A stretch of DNA of 64,000 nucleotides from an uncultured Dehalococcoidia bacterium. GTDB taxonomy: Bacteria; Chloroflexota; Dehalococcoidia; Lucifugimonadales; Lucifugimonadaceae. Position numbers and translations under genes: made by a program. The stretch is taken from the NCBI GenBank assembly GCA_951812795.1, contig OX638325.1, positions 682,001-746,000 on the forward strand, written 5' to 3'. Positions 32,741 to 42,536 of this stretch are shown here, in pieces (within the stretch, counting starts at the first letter, position 1; the number at the start of each line of letters is the position of its first letter). The notes under the pieces are model-generated. The model ran no database searches, had not been told where the DNA came from, and saw only the letters and a list, made by a program, of their open reading frames with translations.

Positions 32741-33248
32741 TTTCAAGCTCCTGTTTTAGATTCGAAACGAAGGTTCGGGCCGCAGCCGGGTTCGTCCTTC
32801 CCGTCAATACATGGTCCCGCGCGATGACTGGCGCTTGAGCGCACGCGCCCAGGCAGGTGCTGTACCGCAAGGTAATCTTACCGTCTTCGCTGGTCTCTTC
32901 CGCGTCGACGCCCAACTCGTCCTGCACCGCCGCTAACACGTTTTGCGCCCCCATCAAATGACACGTCGGCCCCCAACATACGTCGACTGTGGCCTGGCCG
33001 GGAGGGGTGAAGCGGAAATTGGTGTAGAACGATGCCACACTCCAAACGTCGTTGATCGTCGATTCGCAATAGATCGCGACTTCTTCGATCGCCTCGTTGG
33101 GTACGTAGTGCAACTCGTCCTGGACTGCGAGGAGTGAAGAAAGAACGGTAACGCTAGGAGCTCGGTCCTTATCGGCGCGTTGAGATTCAAGTGCCCGGCG
33201 GATACGATCCCGCAATTTCGGGCGACTCTGTTGCTGAGTTGTCGTCAA
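32724..33248 (-). CDS. nuoE: NADH-quinone oxidoreductase subunit E-like (NuoE)
   Basis: A 174-residue thioredoxin-fold 2Fe-2S protein. The cluster ligands are in CWGPTCHLMG and, after about 35 residues, CLGACAQAP, the NuoE pattern. The preceding VPNEAIEEVAIYCESTINDVWSVASFYTNFRF matches the helical N-domain. TTG at 33248 with GGAG five bases upstream is chosen; GTG at 33308 would add 20 residues with a weak binding site. It overlaps nuoF by 17 bases. With NuoF and NuoG it forms an NADH-input module; membrane subunits are not in the window. Confidence 0.9.
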   Translation of the reverse strand: MTTTQQQSRPKLRDRIRRALESQRADKDRAPSVTVLSSLLAVQDELHYVPNEAIEEVAIYCESTINDVWSVASFYTNFRFTPPGQATVDVCWGPTCHLMGAQNVLAAVQDELGVDAEETSEDGKITLRYSTCLGACAQAPVIARDHVLTGRTNPAAARTFVSNLKQELENGIAH

Positions 33249-33379
33249 TCTATCTCCGGCATTCTCGCGAGGCGCGCAGAGGCGTGACAAATCGCTACGC
33301 CCCGGCACGTTTTCCGTCTAGATGGAATCGTAACAGAGCATCCTTGATTGGCGCGCGTAATGACGATCCACCACGGCGA

Positions 33380-34156
33380 CTATTTGGCACCTTCCATCTC
33401 GGCGGCGGTCATGTCCAGCGAGACGTCACGGCGCATTGTCGGGATCATTACCACCTGTTCCACGATCGTCCTTTGCGGCATCGCGGCACACAAGAATATC
33501 GCCTGCGCAATATCCTCCGGCTGCATCATCGTCGAACGATCATCAGGATCCGGTGGTCGCGGACGGTTTTCCAATATCGGAGTGTCGACCTCGCCCGGCA
33601 TAATCGCGCACGCTCGGACCCCAAACTTGGTCAACTCCGCGTTCATCCCGCGGATCATGTTCAACGACGCCGCTTTCGCCGCACTGTACGGCGCACCGCC
33701 CAACAATCCAGGGTTCAATGCAGCCATCGAAGATACGGTGATCACCGTACCCGTATTGCGGTCGATCATGTTCGCCAATACCGACTGCGTCAACCGGTAC
33801 ACGCCCTCCACGTTGACCTTGAAGACCGAGTTCCACTCTTCCGGACCCACGTACCTCATCGACCTCACTCGGCTGCTGTGCCCCGCGTTGTTGACCAATA
33901 TGTCGACCTTTCCGAACCGTTCCAGACTCCACGCTCCTAGCGCCGCTGCCGCGTCGCCGTCTTCCAGATCGGTAGGCCGTACCTCGACTTCAACACCGTG
34001 CTCACGAGCCTGAGCGGCAACCTCATCTAACGGTGCTTGCCGTCTTCCGGCTAGAACCAGATCGGCGCCAGCCTCAGCGAACAAATCCGCTGCAACCTTG
34101 CCGATTCCAGTGCCCGCACCCGTGATGATTGCTACCTTGCCGTCTAGGATGCCCAT
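33380..34156 (-). CDS. Short-chain dehydrogenase/reductase
   Basis: A 258-residue SDR. The Rossmann motif TGAGTGIGK (residues ~13-21) and NNAG are followed by the catalytic Ser in VSSMAAL and Y-x3-K in YSAAKAAS. The post-active-site MPGEVDTP is typical of classical SDRs. It would oxidise or reduce an alcohol/ketone with NAD(P). Last gene of the minus-strand series containing the membrane glycosylation-like genes, 94 bases after the FAD oxidoreductase. The substrate is not known. Confidence 0.92.
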   Translation of the reverse strand: MGILDGKVAIITGAGTGIGKVAADLFAEAGADLVLAGRRQAPLDEVAAQAREHGVEVEVRPTDLEDGDAAAALGAWSLERFGKVDILVNNAGHSSRVRSMRYVGPEEWNSVFKVNVEGVYRLTQSVLANMIDRNTGTVITVSSMAALNPGLLGGAPYSAAKAASLNMIRGMNAELTKFGVRACAIMPGEVDTPILENRPRPPDPDDRSTMMQPEDIAQAIFLCAAMPQRTIVEQVVMIPTMRRDVSLDMTAAEMEGAK

Positions 34157-34250
34157 GCGTCAAAAACTCCTGTTTGATTCAACTCTCGTTCGTCTTCAAA
34201 TCACGCATCAAGGTTAACTCAGAGAAAATCGAACGGACCAGGCTTTCCCA

Positions 34251-35597
34251 CTAGTTCGACGCCCATCCCGTCCATCCTTTATTTGCATCGTCCAACATCA
34301 TCCCCGCCACTTCTCGGCCCATACGGATCGAATAGTTCGTGCCTCGGTCCTCGGGATAGATCTGCGTCGTGTTGGCAAGATAGACGCGCTCGAATGGTGT
34401 GCGATGCGACGGTTTTTTGGCGCCGTACTCGGTGCCGATTATCGGTTGCGCTGCGCTGACCGAGTTGTAGTGCACGTCCTTGATCCACGATCGTTCGAAA
34501 GCCGAATTGAACTTCGGCAAATGTTCGCAATACAGGTCGATCAACTCGTCCGCCGGCAGCTGGAATAGATCGTCTTTGCGGTGCAGATAATTCGTCAAGT
34601 AGACGACGTGACGGCCGTTGTACCACTCGCGCGGCAACATATTGGTGTGTTCGATGATTCCCAAGAACGGAACATCGTCCGACGCGATGTTCATCCAGTA
34701 ATAGTCAGTCAAAGCCCGGTCCAACTCCAATATCACGACCACAGCTGCGAGATATTGGACAGATTTCAACCGCTCGAGGTAACTTCCCGGCAAATTCTCC
34801 ATGATGCTCGGCGCTGAGAACGAAGGGAAGGTGGCCAATACGCTGTCGTAAGGCTCCGTCACCTCTTTACCGGCCAATACAGAGTGGACTTGCGTTTCTC
34901 CCGACTCGTTGCGAGGGTTGATCTTCATCACCGGATTTTCGAGGCGAATCTCACCGCCTTGCGACCTGATCTTGTCGGCCAGCGTGTCGAATACGACGTC
35001 GAAACTTCCAGTCGGGTAACCAAGAACCTCTTTCGCTAGCAATCCTTCGCGAGAGGCGAAACGAGTTTGAATCTTTGACCAGAACCAAGGCATACCGACG
35101 TCACCATAGAAACGTCCGAACTTTCCGCGCAGCAACGGGTTCCAAAGCGCGTCGTATGCCTTGCCGCCGAGTTTGTCACTCAACCACTCGTCGGCGGTAA
35201 ACGGCTCCAAGCTCTGCCAGTCTTTGATGCGTTGCACTCGGAGAGTGAACAGTCCCATCCTGATCCGCTCATAGAGCGGTATTGCACTGAACCGCAACAG
35301 ATCGAAGGCAGTCGTGGTGCGATGAAGCCCGCCGTCGACATAGGTGCCCACGTTTGATGGATACCATTCCATCGCATCTCCAATGCCAAGCTCTTCCATC
35401 AAATCCAAAATCGCTCGATCATTGGTGAACAGGTGGTGATAACCGCGTTCCAGCGGATAACCACCGACCGGTATCGTCGAAGCCTGCCCGCCAATGAACG
35501 GGGCCGATTCGTAAACCGTTACCTCGTTTCCTGCCCGGCTAAGGTCGTATGCCGCGGCCAAACCGGCCGCGCCGGCGCCTACGATACCAATCTTCAT
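34251..35597 (-). CDS. FAD-dependent amine-oxidase-fold oxidoreductase (protoporphyrinogen-oxidase/desaturase-like)
   Basis: A 448-residue flavoprotein with N-terminal dinucleotide fold MKIGIVGAGAAGLAAAYDLS and the follow-on GGQASTIPVGGYPLERGYHHLF, in which the GG doublet contacts FAD. The C-terminal flavin end is VYLANTTQIYPEDRGTNYS. This FAD family is often found next to polysaccharide or glycolipid genes as a UDP-galactopyranose-mutase-like or desaturase-like protein. The ATG overlaps the upstream flippase-like gene by four bases, so coupling is likely. The reaction is unassigned. Confidence 0.82.
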   Translation of the reverse strand: MKIGIVGAGAAGLAAAYDLSRAGNEVTVYESAPFIGGQASTIPVGGYPLERGYHHLFTNDRAILDLMEELGIGDAMEWYPSNVGTYVDGGLHRTTTAFDLLRFSAIPLYERIRMGLFTLRVQRIKDWQSLEPFTADEWLSDKLGGKAYDALWNPLLRGKFGRFYGDVGMPWFWSKIQTRFASREGLLAKEVLGYPTGSFDVVFDTLADKIRSQGGEIRLENPVMKINPRNESGETQVHSVLAGKEVTEPYDSVLATFPSFSAPSIMENLPGSYLERLKSVQYLAAVVVILELDRALTDYYWMNIASDDVPFLGIIEHTNMLPREWYNGRHVVYLTNYLHRKDDLFQLPADELIDLYCEHLPKFNSAFERSWIKDVHYNSVSAAQPIIGTEYGAKKPSHRTPFERVYLANTTQIYPEDRGTNYSIRMGREVAGMMLDDANKGWTGWASN

Positions 35598-36715
35598 GGA
35601 TTCATCTCCGCATGGCGTTGTTGAAACCCATCATTGAGCCTTTCGGACCCTCCACCCTGTCTACGAGCGGCTCGTGCACCACGGGCCAGATTGGCCATTG
35701 AGGTGCGATCCGCCAGCAGCAATAGCGCGCCGGCGATTGTCACTGGCGCCCACAACACCACGTGTACCGTCAACGCGTAAGCCGCAGCAATCTCGGCGTC
35801 CAATCCCAACGCCGTCAATGCGGCCGCACCGAAGAAATCGAAGGGTCCCCAACTTCCAGCGCTCGAAGGCAAGACGCCGGCCAGATTGGCAGCCGTCCCA
35901 AATGCCACGATCGCCGCGATAAATTGCAGTTGACTGTCAAATGCTGACCGAATATCAAACCCCAATGCGATCACGTAGTACATTCCGATCTCGGAGATCC
36001 AGACCGGCAACGAGAGAACTATAACCTTCACCAATCCACGCCAAGTCCGTACCACTGTCAATCCCGCGATCAGATTCATCGCGGTGCCGACGATCCGGGC
36101 TCGCAGTCTCGGCGGTAGAAATACCAACATGAACGCCAACATCCCTCGAACCTTCGCCGGCGAAACAATGACCACGTAGGCGACGGCGGCAAAGACCCCT
36201 ATGAACGGCAACAACGCACCGAACGCCAACACCGGCAATCCACCAGGCACATCTTCGGCTATCGAACCAAGGGTAGACTGCACGCCGATCGCACCGAACA
36301 CGACGGCGATTGCGAAAAGCAGGAGCAATGCAATGACATCTGATGCACGCTCAAGAGCCACCGTGCCAAACGTCGCCATCGTGCTGACGCCTTCGCGCAA
36401 GGTCAGGTAGTAAGCCCGCATCAACTCGCCGATACGGACCGGTATCAGATTGTTGGCCATATAGCCGACCACTACCACCGGGAACAAAGCCCGTTTAGAT
36501 TCGCCGCCGGTTATCGGTCCCAACAGATATCGCCACCGTACGGTCCGGAACCACAGCGCGAGTGTGTACAGCAGCAGCGCAGGCGCGGTGTACGCATACT
36601 CAGCGTTTGCGAGAACCTCGCCAACCTTTTCGTAGTCAACAAAGTAGAAAGCCAATATGCCCAAGAACGCGGCGCTACCGAGGAGCCCGATCCAAAACGC
36701 TCGGCTCTTGATCAC
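35594..36715 (-). CDS. Lysylphosphatidylglycerol-synthase-TM / AglD-type flippase-like membrane protein
   Basis: A 373-residue polytopic protein with about eight hydrophobic helices. Signature blocks of the UPF0104/LPG-synthase-TM family are present: LALWFRTVRWRYLLGP, VGYMANNLIPVRIGELMRAYYL, VALERASDVIALL and LPSSAGSWGPFDFFGAAAL. Archaeal AglD-type proteins and bacterial homologues of this fold are linked to lipid-linked sugar transfer or flipping. The C-terminus is a short basic cytoplasmic tail. Within an operon with two giant membrane proteins upstream. Confidence 0.88.
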   Translation of the reverse strand: MIKSRAFWIGLLGSAAFLGILAFYFVDYEKVGEVLANAEYAYTAPALLLYTLALWFRTVRWRYLLGPITGGESKRALFPVVVVGYMANNLIPVRIGELMRAYYLTLREGVSTMATFGTVALERASDVIALLLLFAIAVVFGAIGVQSTLGSIAEDVPGGLPVLAFGALLPFIGVFAAVAYVVIVSPAKVRGMLAFMLVFLPPRLRARIVGTAMNLIAGLTVVRTWRGLVKVIVLSLPVWISEIGMYYVIALGFDIRSAFDSQLQFIAAIVAFGTAANLAGVLPSSAGSWGPFDFFGAAALTALGLDAEIAAAYALTVHVVLWAPVTIAGALLLLADRTSMANLARGARAARRQGGGSERLNDGFQQRHAEMNP

Positions 36716-36763
36716 TTCGCGAAAGCCATTCGCGGCCCATGGATCGCTTCGAACATTTCGCGG

Positions 36764-39136
36764 CTATCGAAGCGGGGCTTGTGGGGTGTCATTTCGGAAG
36801 TAGACATACGAGTCGATGTAACCCAAGTCTTTGGTCAGCTTGCGATGGAACCAAAAGTCCGCGATCGGACGCAACAGATCACGATTGGTGAGGCCGTTCC
36901 ATACATCGGCCGGAGTCTTGTCTTTATATACCTCGGGGAACCACCATCGATGGATCATGTGACGACCCTCGTCAAATCCTTCCGGCAGGGAATCTTTGAC
37001 CGCGTCGTGGTTCCTCGCATTGATCACAGCGACAGTTCGCGTATCGTTGATCGATGCACCTTCCTCCTCCAAGCTGACATAACCGACGCCTTCATGGTTG
37101 CGAAGGTACCAGCTCCAAGGCCACGCGAAACCGTCCCTCGTATCGATAGCCACGCTGAATTCGCTCTTGTTCCAGGCAAGTTCGCGGGCCAAGTCAATCT
37201 CTTTGGCTGTCTGGTGCAAATCCTGCGTCGTCTGCGTGTAAACGAGCATATCCTTCGCGATATCGCCATGTTGATAGGTGGCGATAAAACCTGCCCGTAC
37301 CGTGAATGCAAACATAACCACCACTGACGCCACGGCAACCACCGCAAGCACCTGCCGGAATCCCCGCGACATGCCGGTTTGAAACAAGAGCAACACACCG
37401 ACGCCGCAGAACGCGATCAATGCCCACAACTCGAAAAATTGACCCAAGTCGCGCGCGTTCGATATGTTGAAATCGTCGTAGAACTGGAAAAACAGCAGCC
37501 GGTACAACGCGATCATTAACAACGGCACCAAAGCGAACGTCATCCAGCTACGTTGTCGCCAAACCGCGGTCCAGTCAATGTACCGAATCAACGATCCCAA
37601 ACCGTGACCAGCCAAAAATATGAATGGAATCGTCAGCTGCGCCAACAACCACGGCATCTTCTCTCCCGCTACCGAAAACGCCAAAAACGTGGCAAACGAC
37701 CAGAAGATCAAGAAGCGAACGAAGCCGGACGTCTTCAAGGTCAATGGGACGAAAAGTAACGTCGCGTAAGCCAAAATCGCGAATGGCAGTATCAGAATGT
37801 CTGACGGCGGTTCGGGGTTTTGGTAGTACTGCGTGTAAAGCAATGTCGTCGTGATCGCGAAACTGACGATGCTGATGGCGATCAGGCCGATTGAACGCCA
37901 CCCGGTTCGAATCGCGTAGTAAGTCGCGATGCCAACAGCCGAGAGCATCGGCAGGAATTCGTAAATCGAACTAATCACGAAGTAGTAGTACCAAGGTTGC
38001 GACCCCCGACGCACGTCATGCTGCGCGAGCCAGTACCCCAATGATTGCCATACTCCGGTGATCACGCCCGGGTAGTGGCTCCCGAAATTCGTCATGATCA
38101 CGGCGTAGATCGCCCAGAAGATCGCCAACGCTACCCAGAATCGGCGCCAATTCCACCATGCCCCGATGACCACTGCAATCCCGAATGTGAAAAGCGTCAC
38201 AAAGGCGGCAACGGCCGTGGACGCGGTACCATCGGGTGCACCAGTCACGACCCCGGGTGTGCCCTCTACCGCCGCCAAAGTCAATCCAAACAAGCTTTGG
38301 AAAACTGCGATGCCCGCCGCAAAAAACGGCGCGGATAACCCCACGAGCAACACGAGGATGTGACCAGCGGGGCTGATCTCGCTCAACTTCATGTGGCCGA
38401 ACACGATATCTCGAAGCTCGTATCGCGTTACCCAAGCGAAATAGGCCGCGAAAATGACGACAAATATGTACGCCGTCTCTTTCGTCGCCATGGCCAATCC
38501 CAATACCGCCGCCGAGATGTAGAACCATCGGAATCGTTGTTCGACGATGTATCGCCACATCGCGACTACCAGCAACGCCACGAAGAACGCCATCAAAATG
38601 TCGTTACGCGCAAAGCGAGAAAAGTAAAACAACGCTGGCGAGAACGTCAGCATCACCGAGGTCAGCAACGCGCCGATGTCACCGAGTTGCCCGCGGAGGA
38701 GCAGCGGAACAAGGATTAGCGCTGATCCAAACAGCACCATGCCGAGACGTAGCGTGAATTCCGAATCGCCAAACAGGAAAAACATGCCCGCGATTAGCTC
38801 GAACAAAAACATGCCGTGCGTTAACGGCGTATGTTCGTATTCGTTGCCGATGGCGATCTGATAGCCGAAATAACCGTGCAGGCTCTCGTCGTGATGCACT
38901 GCCATGTCGCCCAAACGGACTAGCCGCATCCCTAATCCGACGAGGAAAAGCAACGCATAGATCGTGTACTGAACCCGCGGAGAGAACGAAAAAGCGACTT
39001 CGGTCGCAGTGTCAACTACCGATCGGGGAGCTTTTGAGAACGCGGTCCAACCACCGTCAACCCATCCGCCACGCGCCGAGCCACTGCCCGTCGACCTCCC
39101 CGCATTCTCATCCGGTCGAATATGTGCCGTGTCCAA
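36764..39136 (-). CDS. Agl23-like (TIGR03663-type) membrane glycosyltransferase-related protein
   Basis: A 790-residue polytopic protein with a ~65-residue polar N-terminus and some twelve or more hydrophobic helices. The first loop has HHDESLHGYFGY, the D-E-containing acidic motif typical of GT39/GT-C glycosyltransferases acting on lipid-linked sugars. EKMPWLLAQLTIPFIFLAGHGLG near the middle is characteristic of the flippase activity-associated Agl23 family. The C-terminal ~150 residues are soluble. It starts two bases after the stop of the YYY-domain gene, so the two are one unit. Confidence 0.82.
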   Translation of the reverse strand: MDTAHIRPDENAGRSTGSGSARGGWVDGGWTAFSKAPRSVVDTATEVAFSFSPRVQYTIYALLFLVGLGMRLVRLGDMAVHHDESLHGYFGYQIAIGNEYEHTPLTHGMFLFELIAGMFFLFGDSEFTLRLGMVLFGSALILVPLLLRGQLGDIGALLTSVMLTFSPALFYFSRFARNDILMAFFVALLVVAMWRYIVEQRFRWFYISAAVLGLAMATKETAYIFVVIFAAYFAWVTRYELRDIVFGHMKLSEISPAGHILVLLVGLSAPFFAAGIAVFQSLFGLTLAAVEGTPGVVTGAPDGTASTAVAAFVTLFTFGIAVVIGAWWNWRRFWVALAIFWAIYAVIMTNFGSHYPGVITGVWQSLGYWLAQHDVRRGSQPWYYYFVISSIYEFLPMLSAVGIATYYAIRTGWRSIGLIAISIVSFAITTTLLYTQYYQNPEPPSDILILPFAILAYATLLFVPLTLKTSGFVRFLIFWSFATFLAFSVAGEKMPWLLAQLTIPFIFLAGHGLGSLIRYIDWTAVWRQRSWMTFALVPLLMIALYRLLFFQFYDDFNISNARDLGQFFELWALIAFCGVGVLLLFQTGMSRGFRQVLAVVAVASVVVMFAFTVRAGFIATYQHGDIAKDMLVYTQTTQDLHQTAKEIDLARELAWNKSEFSVAIDTRDGFAWPWSWYLRNHEGVGYVSLEEEGASINDTRTVAVINARNHDAVKDSLPEGFDEGRHMIHRWWFPEVYKDKTPADVWNGLTNRDLLRPIADFWFHRKLTKDLGYIDSYVYFRNDTPQAPLR

Positions 39137-39138
39137 GC

Positions 39139-41526
39139 CTACTCTCCCAGGGCGAAGATGATCACTTCGTGATTTTCAAAAACACGGCTGCCAATGCGAT
39201 CGAATTTCGACACATCTAACTCAGTATATTTCTCGCGCTCGTTCGGACTCACGACCAAGTAGTCAGCTTCGTACTTGCTTGTCAGATCGAGCGTCTCGGC
39301 ATCGGCATCGCTGTTGTAGATACGTTCAAGGTCGCGATCTCGATCTATCCACCACTCGTCTCCGCCGCGCCATTGGCTTTGATGCTGCGCCCAACCGAGA
39401 ATCGACGGCCGGCCGGTCCAACCAGAGAAACGACCGAATTTGCTATAGCTAGTTCCCGAGGCCTCGACGATCACGTCGTCGTTGCTTACGTTTTCGCGAA
39501 TCCAATCCATGGCCTCAGGAATCGCCGTGCCGCTAGTTTCGAGAAACTTGAGACCGTCGAGGGTGAATTCGGTGCCCGACTCAGACGATTTGGTCGCAGT
39601 TGCAGCGAATGGATAGTAAAGGGAAACCAATATGAGCAACGCGGCGATGAAAACACCAACCGCGCTGGCGTAACGCAACCCGCCGACAAACGACGGATAG
39701 CGTCGCATCCAGTAGTAGACACCGTATCCACCGGCAATGGCCATGAATATCCAGACCTCGTAGTAGAACTTGAACACCGTGTTGTGTCGACTGCCGAAAA
39801 AGTCGTGCAACCTGAATAACTCCGCGACGTACAGCAGTAACGCCGAGATCGTCATCAACACCAGCAAAATCTGTGCGCCATTGTCCGCACCGCGCATCCC
39901 TCGACGGTACGTAGTCACGAAAAACGCGACGAACGTCACCCCGAGAAGAGCGGACAACGGCAATCGAGAAAATAGGTCAATCCCGGTCGCATTGTCATTG
40001 AACGTGAAATGGGAAATCATCCAAACGAAATAAAGGAATAATGCCGACGATATCGAGATGATCCAAGGAAGTTTCTCGCCCACGACGGGCGGCATCACGT
40101 AACCAACTGCGGCCCGTCGCATGATGGCCCACTCACGGACCAACACCGGAATCAAGATCGCCCCGGCAAAGGTGACAATCACCGCGATCATTCCACCCCA
40201 AACAGTGAAGAAATGGATTGGGCGCGTCGCGTACCTCGTCGGAATGATCGGCGGAAACTGGATCTGGCTCTGCGCCGTCACGAAGTAGTAGTTCGAGAAG
40301 AAGGCGGCCCCGATCGCGACGAGCAGCAGAAACGGTGGAACGCCGTACCGAATCGCCGCAATGTGGCCCCGGCCATTGTCGCGGTACGACTTGAAGTAAA
40401 CCACTGCACCAACCGCAAGCAGCATCCATAACATGTCCCATGTATTGATGAATCCCGCCGATCCGATGGCGACGATCATAACTACGGTTGACAATGGATT
40501 GCGCTTGAACCAGCCAAAGCCCCATCTGACCCTTGAGAAAAGCAGGTTTGCGGCCAATGAAACCAACGTCAGCACAAACGGAATCGACATCAAATGCGGA
40601 TGCAGGTCGCCCAGCATCAGGCTGAAGAACGGGAACTCTTGAATCGTGAAATCGAGTTCTCCGCCGTCAGGGCCGAAACGATTGATGACCCGCGATGATG
40701 CCCACCACCACCAGAATCCTTGTGGCCGCCATCCGCCTCCTGGATCCGTGAGATCGACGCCTTTGATGCCTAACCACTCGTAGAAACCCTCCGATCCGAT
40801 CCCGCTCAAAGACAGCAGTTCCCAGAATCCGTTCAGATTCGAGACCACCAGCAAAAGAACGGTCGCAATCGAACCTGCAGCGATCATCTGCAGCGTCGTC
40901 GCACCATCGCGCCGGGCCAGATTCGACACCAGCGAGAAAATCGCCGCTGCCGACAACGCCGCTATCGATGCGAGGGCCAAGTTGTAGGCGATGCTCGGCT
41001 GCACGTCGGACATCTGAGCAATACCGCCAAACATCCAATAGCCGAAATAGTAGTAGGCAATCGGAAACCCGCTCAACCAAAGGTCGGTCGGTGGTGCATG
41101 CTCGGCGCCGACAACCGCGTTCAGCATCGTCAAATCCATCGGCTTTTCGGTGTGTGAAATGTCCGGGTCCATCGCCTTCACAACCGCAAACACCACGAAG
41201 AAAACTAGGAACACCACTTCGATCAACACCAATTGCAACCATCGTCGACGCAGGAATCCCATCAGACCAGAACGATCCCGCCAGATCAACCAGCTCCATC
41301 CAGCAACGGCGACGATGACAGCTATCAACCACCAAGACCATCCGGCATTCGGCAAAATCCCCAACAGACTCAACATCCAGACCGCAGACCCGAACAAAAG
41401 CATTCCGATCGGCCTGACAAGTCCGAAACCCCGATCAGTCAGATTCGGCAACGCGATGTAGGCAATCGGCATCGCGGCCATACCGACGAAGTACAGGGTG
41501 AGAAGCCAAAAAATAAGTTCAATCAT
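39139..41526 (-). CDS. Chlor_Arch_YYY (DUF2298) giant membrane protein
   Basis: A 795-residue protein with about 14 hydrophobic helices. An extracytoplasmic segment reads PPTDLWLSGFPIAYYYFGYWMFGGI (quoted in part: the YYYFGY triple-Tyr gives the family its name), followed by FPFFSLMLGDLHPHLMSIPF. The C-terminal soluble part includes RPSILGWAQHQSQWRGG and ends near EVIIFALGE. This family is known almost only from Chloroflexota and archaea and is thought to be a GT-C-type glycosyltransferase. It is the first of a likely five-gene series. Confidence 0.85.
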   Translation of the reverse strand: MIELIFWLLTLYFVGMAAMPIAYIALPNLTDRGFGLVRPIGMLLFGSAVWMLSLLGILPNAGWSWWLIAVIVAVAGWSWLIWRDRSGLMGFLRRRWLQLVLIEVVFLVFFVVFAVVKAMDPDISHTEKPMDLTMLNAVVGAEHAPPTDLWLSGFPIAYYYFGYWMFGGIAQMSDVQPSIAYNLALASIAALSAAAIFSLVSNLARRDGATTLQMIAAGSIATVLLLVVSNLNGFWELLSLSGIGSEGFYEWLGIKGVDLTDPGGGWRPQGFWWWWASSRVINRFGPDGGELDFTIQEFPFFSLMLGDLHPHLMSIPFVLTLVSLAANLLFSRVRWGFGWFKRNPLSTVVMIVAIGSAGFINTWDMLWMLLAVGAVVYFKSYRDNGRGHIAAIRYGVPPFLLLVAIGAAFFSNYYFVTAQSQIQFPPIIPTRYATRPIHFFTVWGGMIAVIVTFAGAILIPVLVREWAIMRRAAVGYVMPPVVGEKLPWIISISSALFLYFVWMISHFTFNDNATGIDLFSRLPLSALLGVTFVAFFVTTYRRGMRGADNGAQILLVLMTISALLLYVAELFRLHDFFGSRHNTVFKFYYEVWIFMAIAGGYGVYYWMRRYPSFVGGLRYASAVGVFIAALLILVSLYYPFAATATKSSESGTEFTLDGLKFLETSGTAIPEAMDWIRENVSNDDVIVEASGTSYSKFGRFSGWTGRPSILGWAQHQSQWRGGDEWWIDRDRDLERIYNSDADAETLDLTSKYEADYLVVSPNEREKYTELDVSKFDRIGSRVFENHEVIIFALGE

Positions 41527-41590
41527 CGATTCACTAACTCAAGTCGGTTACTCGCGGTGATCTGCTGACACCAAACGCACTCATCACGAG

Positions 41591-42517
41591 TCACGCGGCC
41601 GGCAAGATCGTTTCTGCAAACACCTGAGGATCAAATAACGCGAAATCATCAACCCCCTCGCCGGTTCCGATGTATCTGACCGGCACCCCCATCTCGCCAC
41701 GTATCGCCAAGATCACACCACCCTTGGCGGTGCTGTCCAACTTGGTCAATATCACTCCATCGCAACCCACAGCCTCGGAAAACAACTTGGCTTGAGTCAC
41801 ACCGTTCTGCCCAGTATTCCCGTCGATCACCAACAACACGCGCGGAGCGAAATCGTCGGCGTGGCGATCAAGAATTCGGCGCATCTTTTTCAGTTCTTCC
41901 ATCAGATTGTGCGCGGTATGCAACCTACCCGCGGTATCGATTACGACGAAATCTGCCTTACGGGATTTAGCCGCGTTGAGCGCATCGTAAACAACCGAAC
42001 CCGGATCCGCGCCCGCTGAAGAAGAAACGAACATCGTTCCTGTGCGCTCTGCCCAAATCTCCAATTGGGAAATTGCACCCGCCCGGAAAGTGTCAGCCGC
42101 GGCGATCAGAGGCACGCGACCAACTGACTTAGCCGCCTGGACCAACTTGCCGATGCTGGTAGTTTTGCCGGATCCATTCACCCCAACAATCATCACTGCC
42201 ACAGGCCCATCCTCATCGAAGCTGGCAGCTGAATCGTCATCAACCAACATGCTGGCTATCTCAGTGCGCAGCAATTCGTAAACCGCGTCCGGCGTACGGG
42301 CTCCCCGCCACTTGGACTCGTCCTGGATCTTCTCCACAATCTCCATCGCCGTCGTCACTCCGACGTCCGCGACGATTAGCGCTTCTTCCAAATCTTCCCA
42401 AAAATCTGCGTCGATCTCCGACCGTCGAAACACGCCACCAACTATGTTGGTCCAAGACCGACGCGTCTCTTGCGACGATTCCGATGTCTTTTTGTTTCTC
42501 CCTAGTAAACGGAGCAT
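41591..42517 (-). CDS. ftsY: Signal recognition particle receptor FtsY
   Basis: A 308-residue NG-domain GTPase that docks SRP-ribosome complexes at the membrane; the acidic A domain is missing, as in many bacteria. G1 is GVNGSGKTT (residues 112-120), with DTFRAGA, DTAGRLHTAHNLMEEL and TKLDSTAKGG following in order. The short basic N-terminus (MLRLLGRNKK) may contact lipids. It follows rnc by 19 bases, the common rnc-ftsY pairing. The RNA partner is encoded in the same window at about 55330-55600. Confidence 0.96.
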   Translation of the reverse strand: MLRLLGRNKKTSESSQETRRSWTNIVGGVFRRSEIDADFWEDLEEALIVADVGVTTAMEIVEKIQDESKWRGARTPDAVYELLRTEIASMLVDDDSAASFDEDGPVAVMIVGVNGSGKTTSIGKLVQAAKSVGRVPLIAAADTFRAGAISQLEIWAERTGTMFVSSSAGADPGSVVYDALNAAKSRKADFVVIDTAGRLHTAHNLMEELKKMRRILDRHADDFAPRVLLVIDGNTGQNGVTQAKLFSEAVGCDGVILTKLDSTAKGGVILAIRGEMGVPVRYIGTGEGVDDFALFDPQVFAETILPAA

Positions 42518-42536
42518 GCTCTACATCGTGACGACA

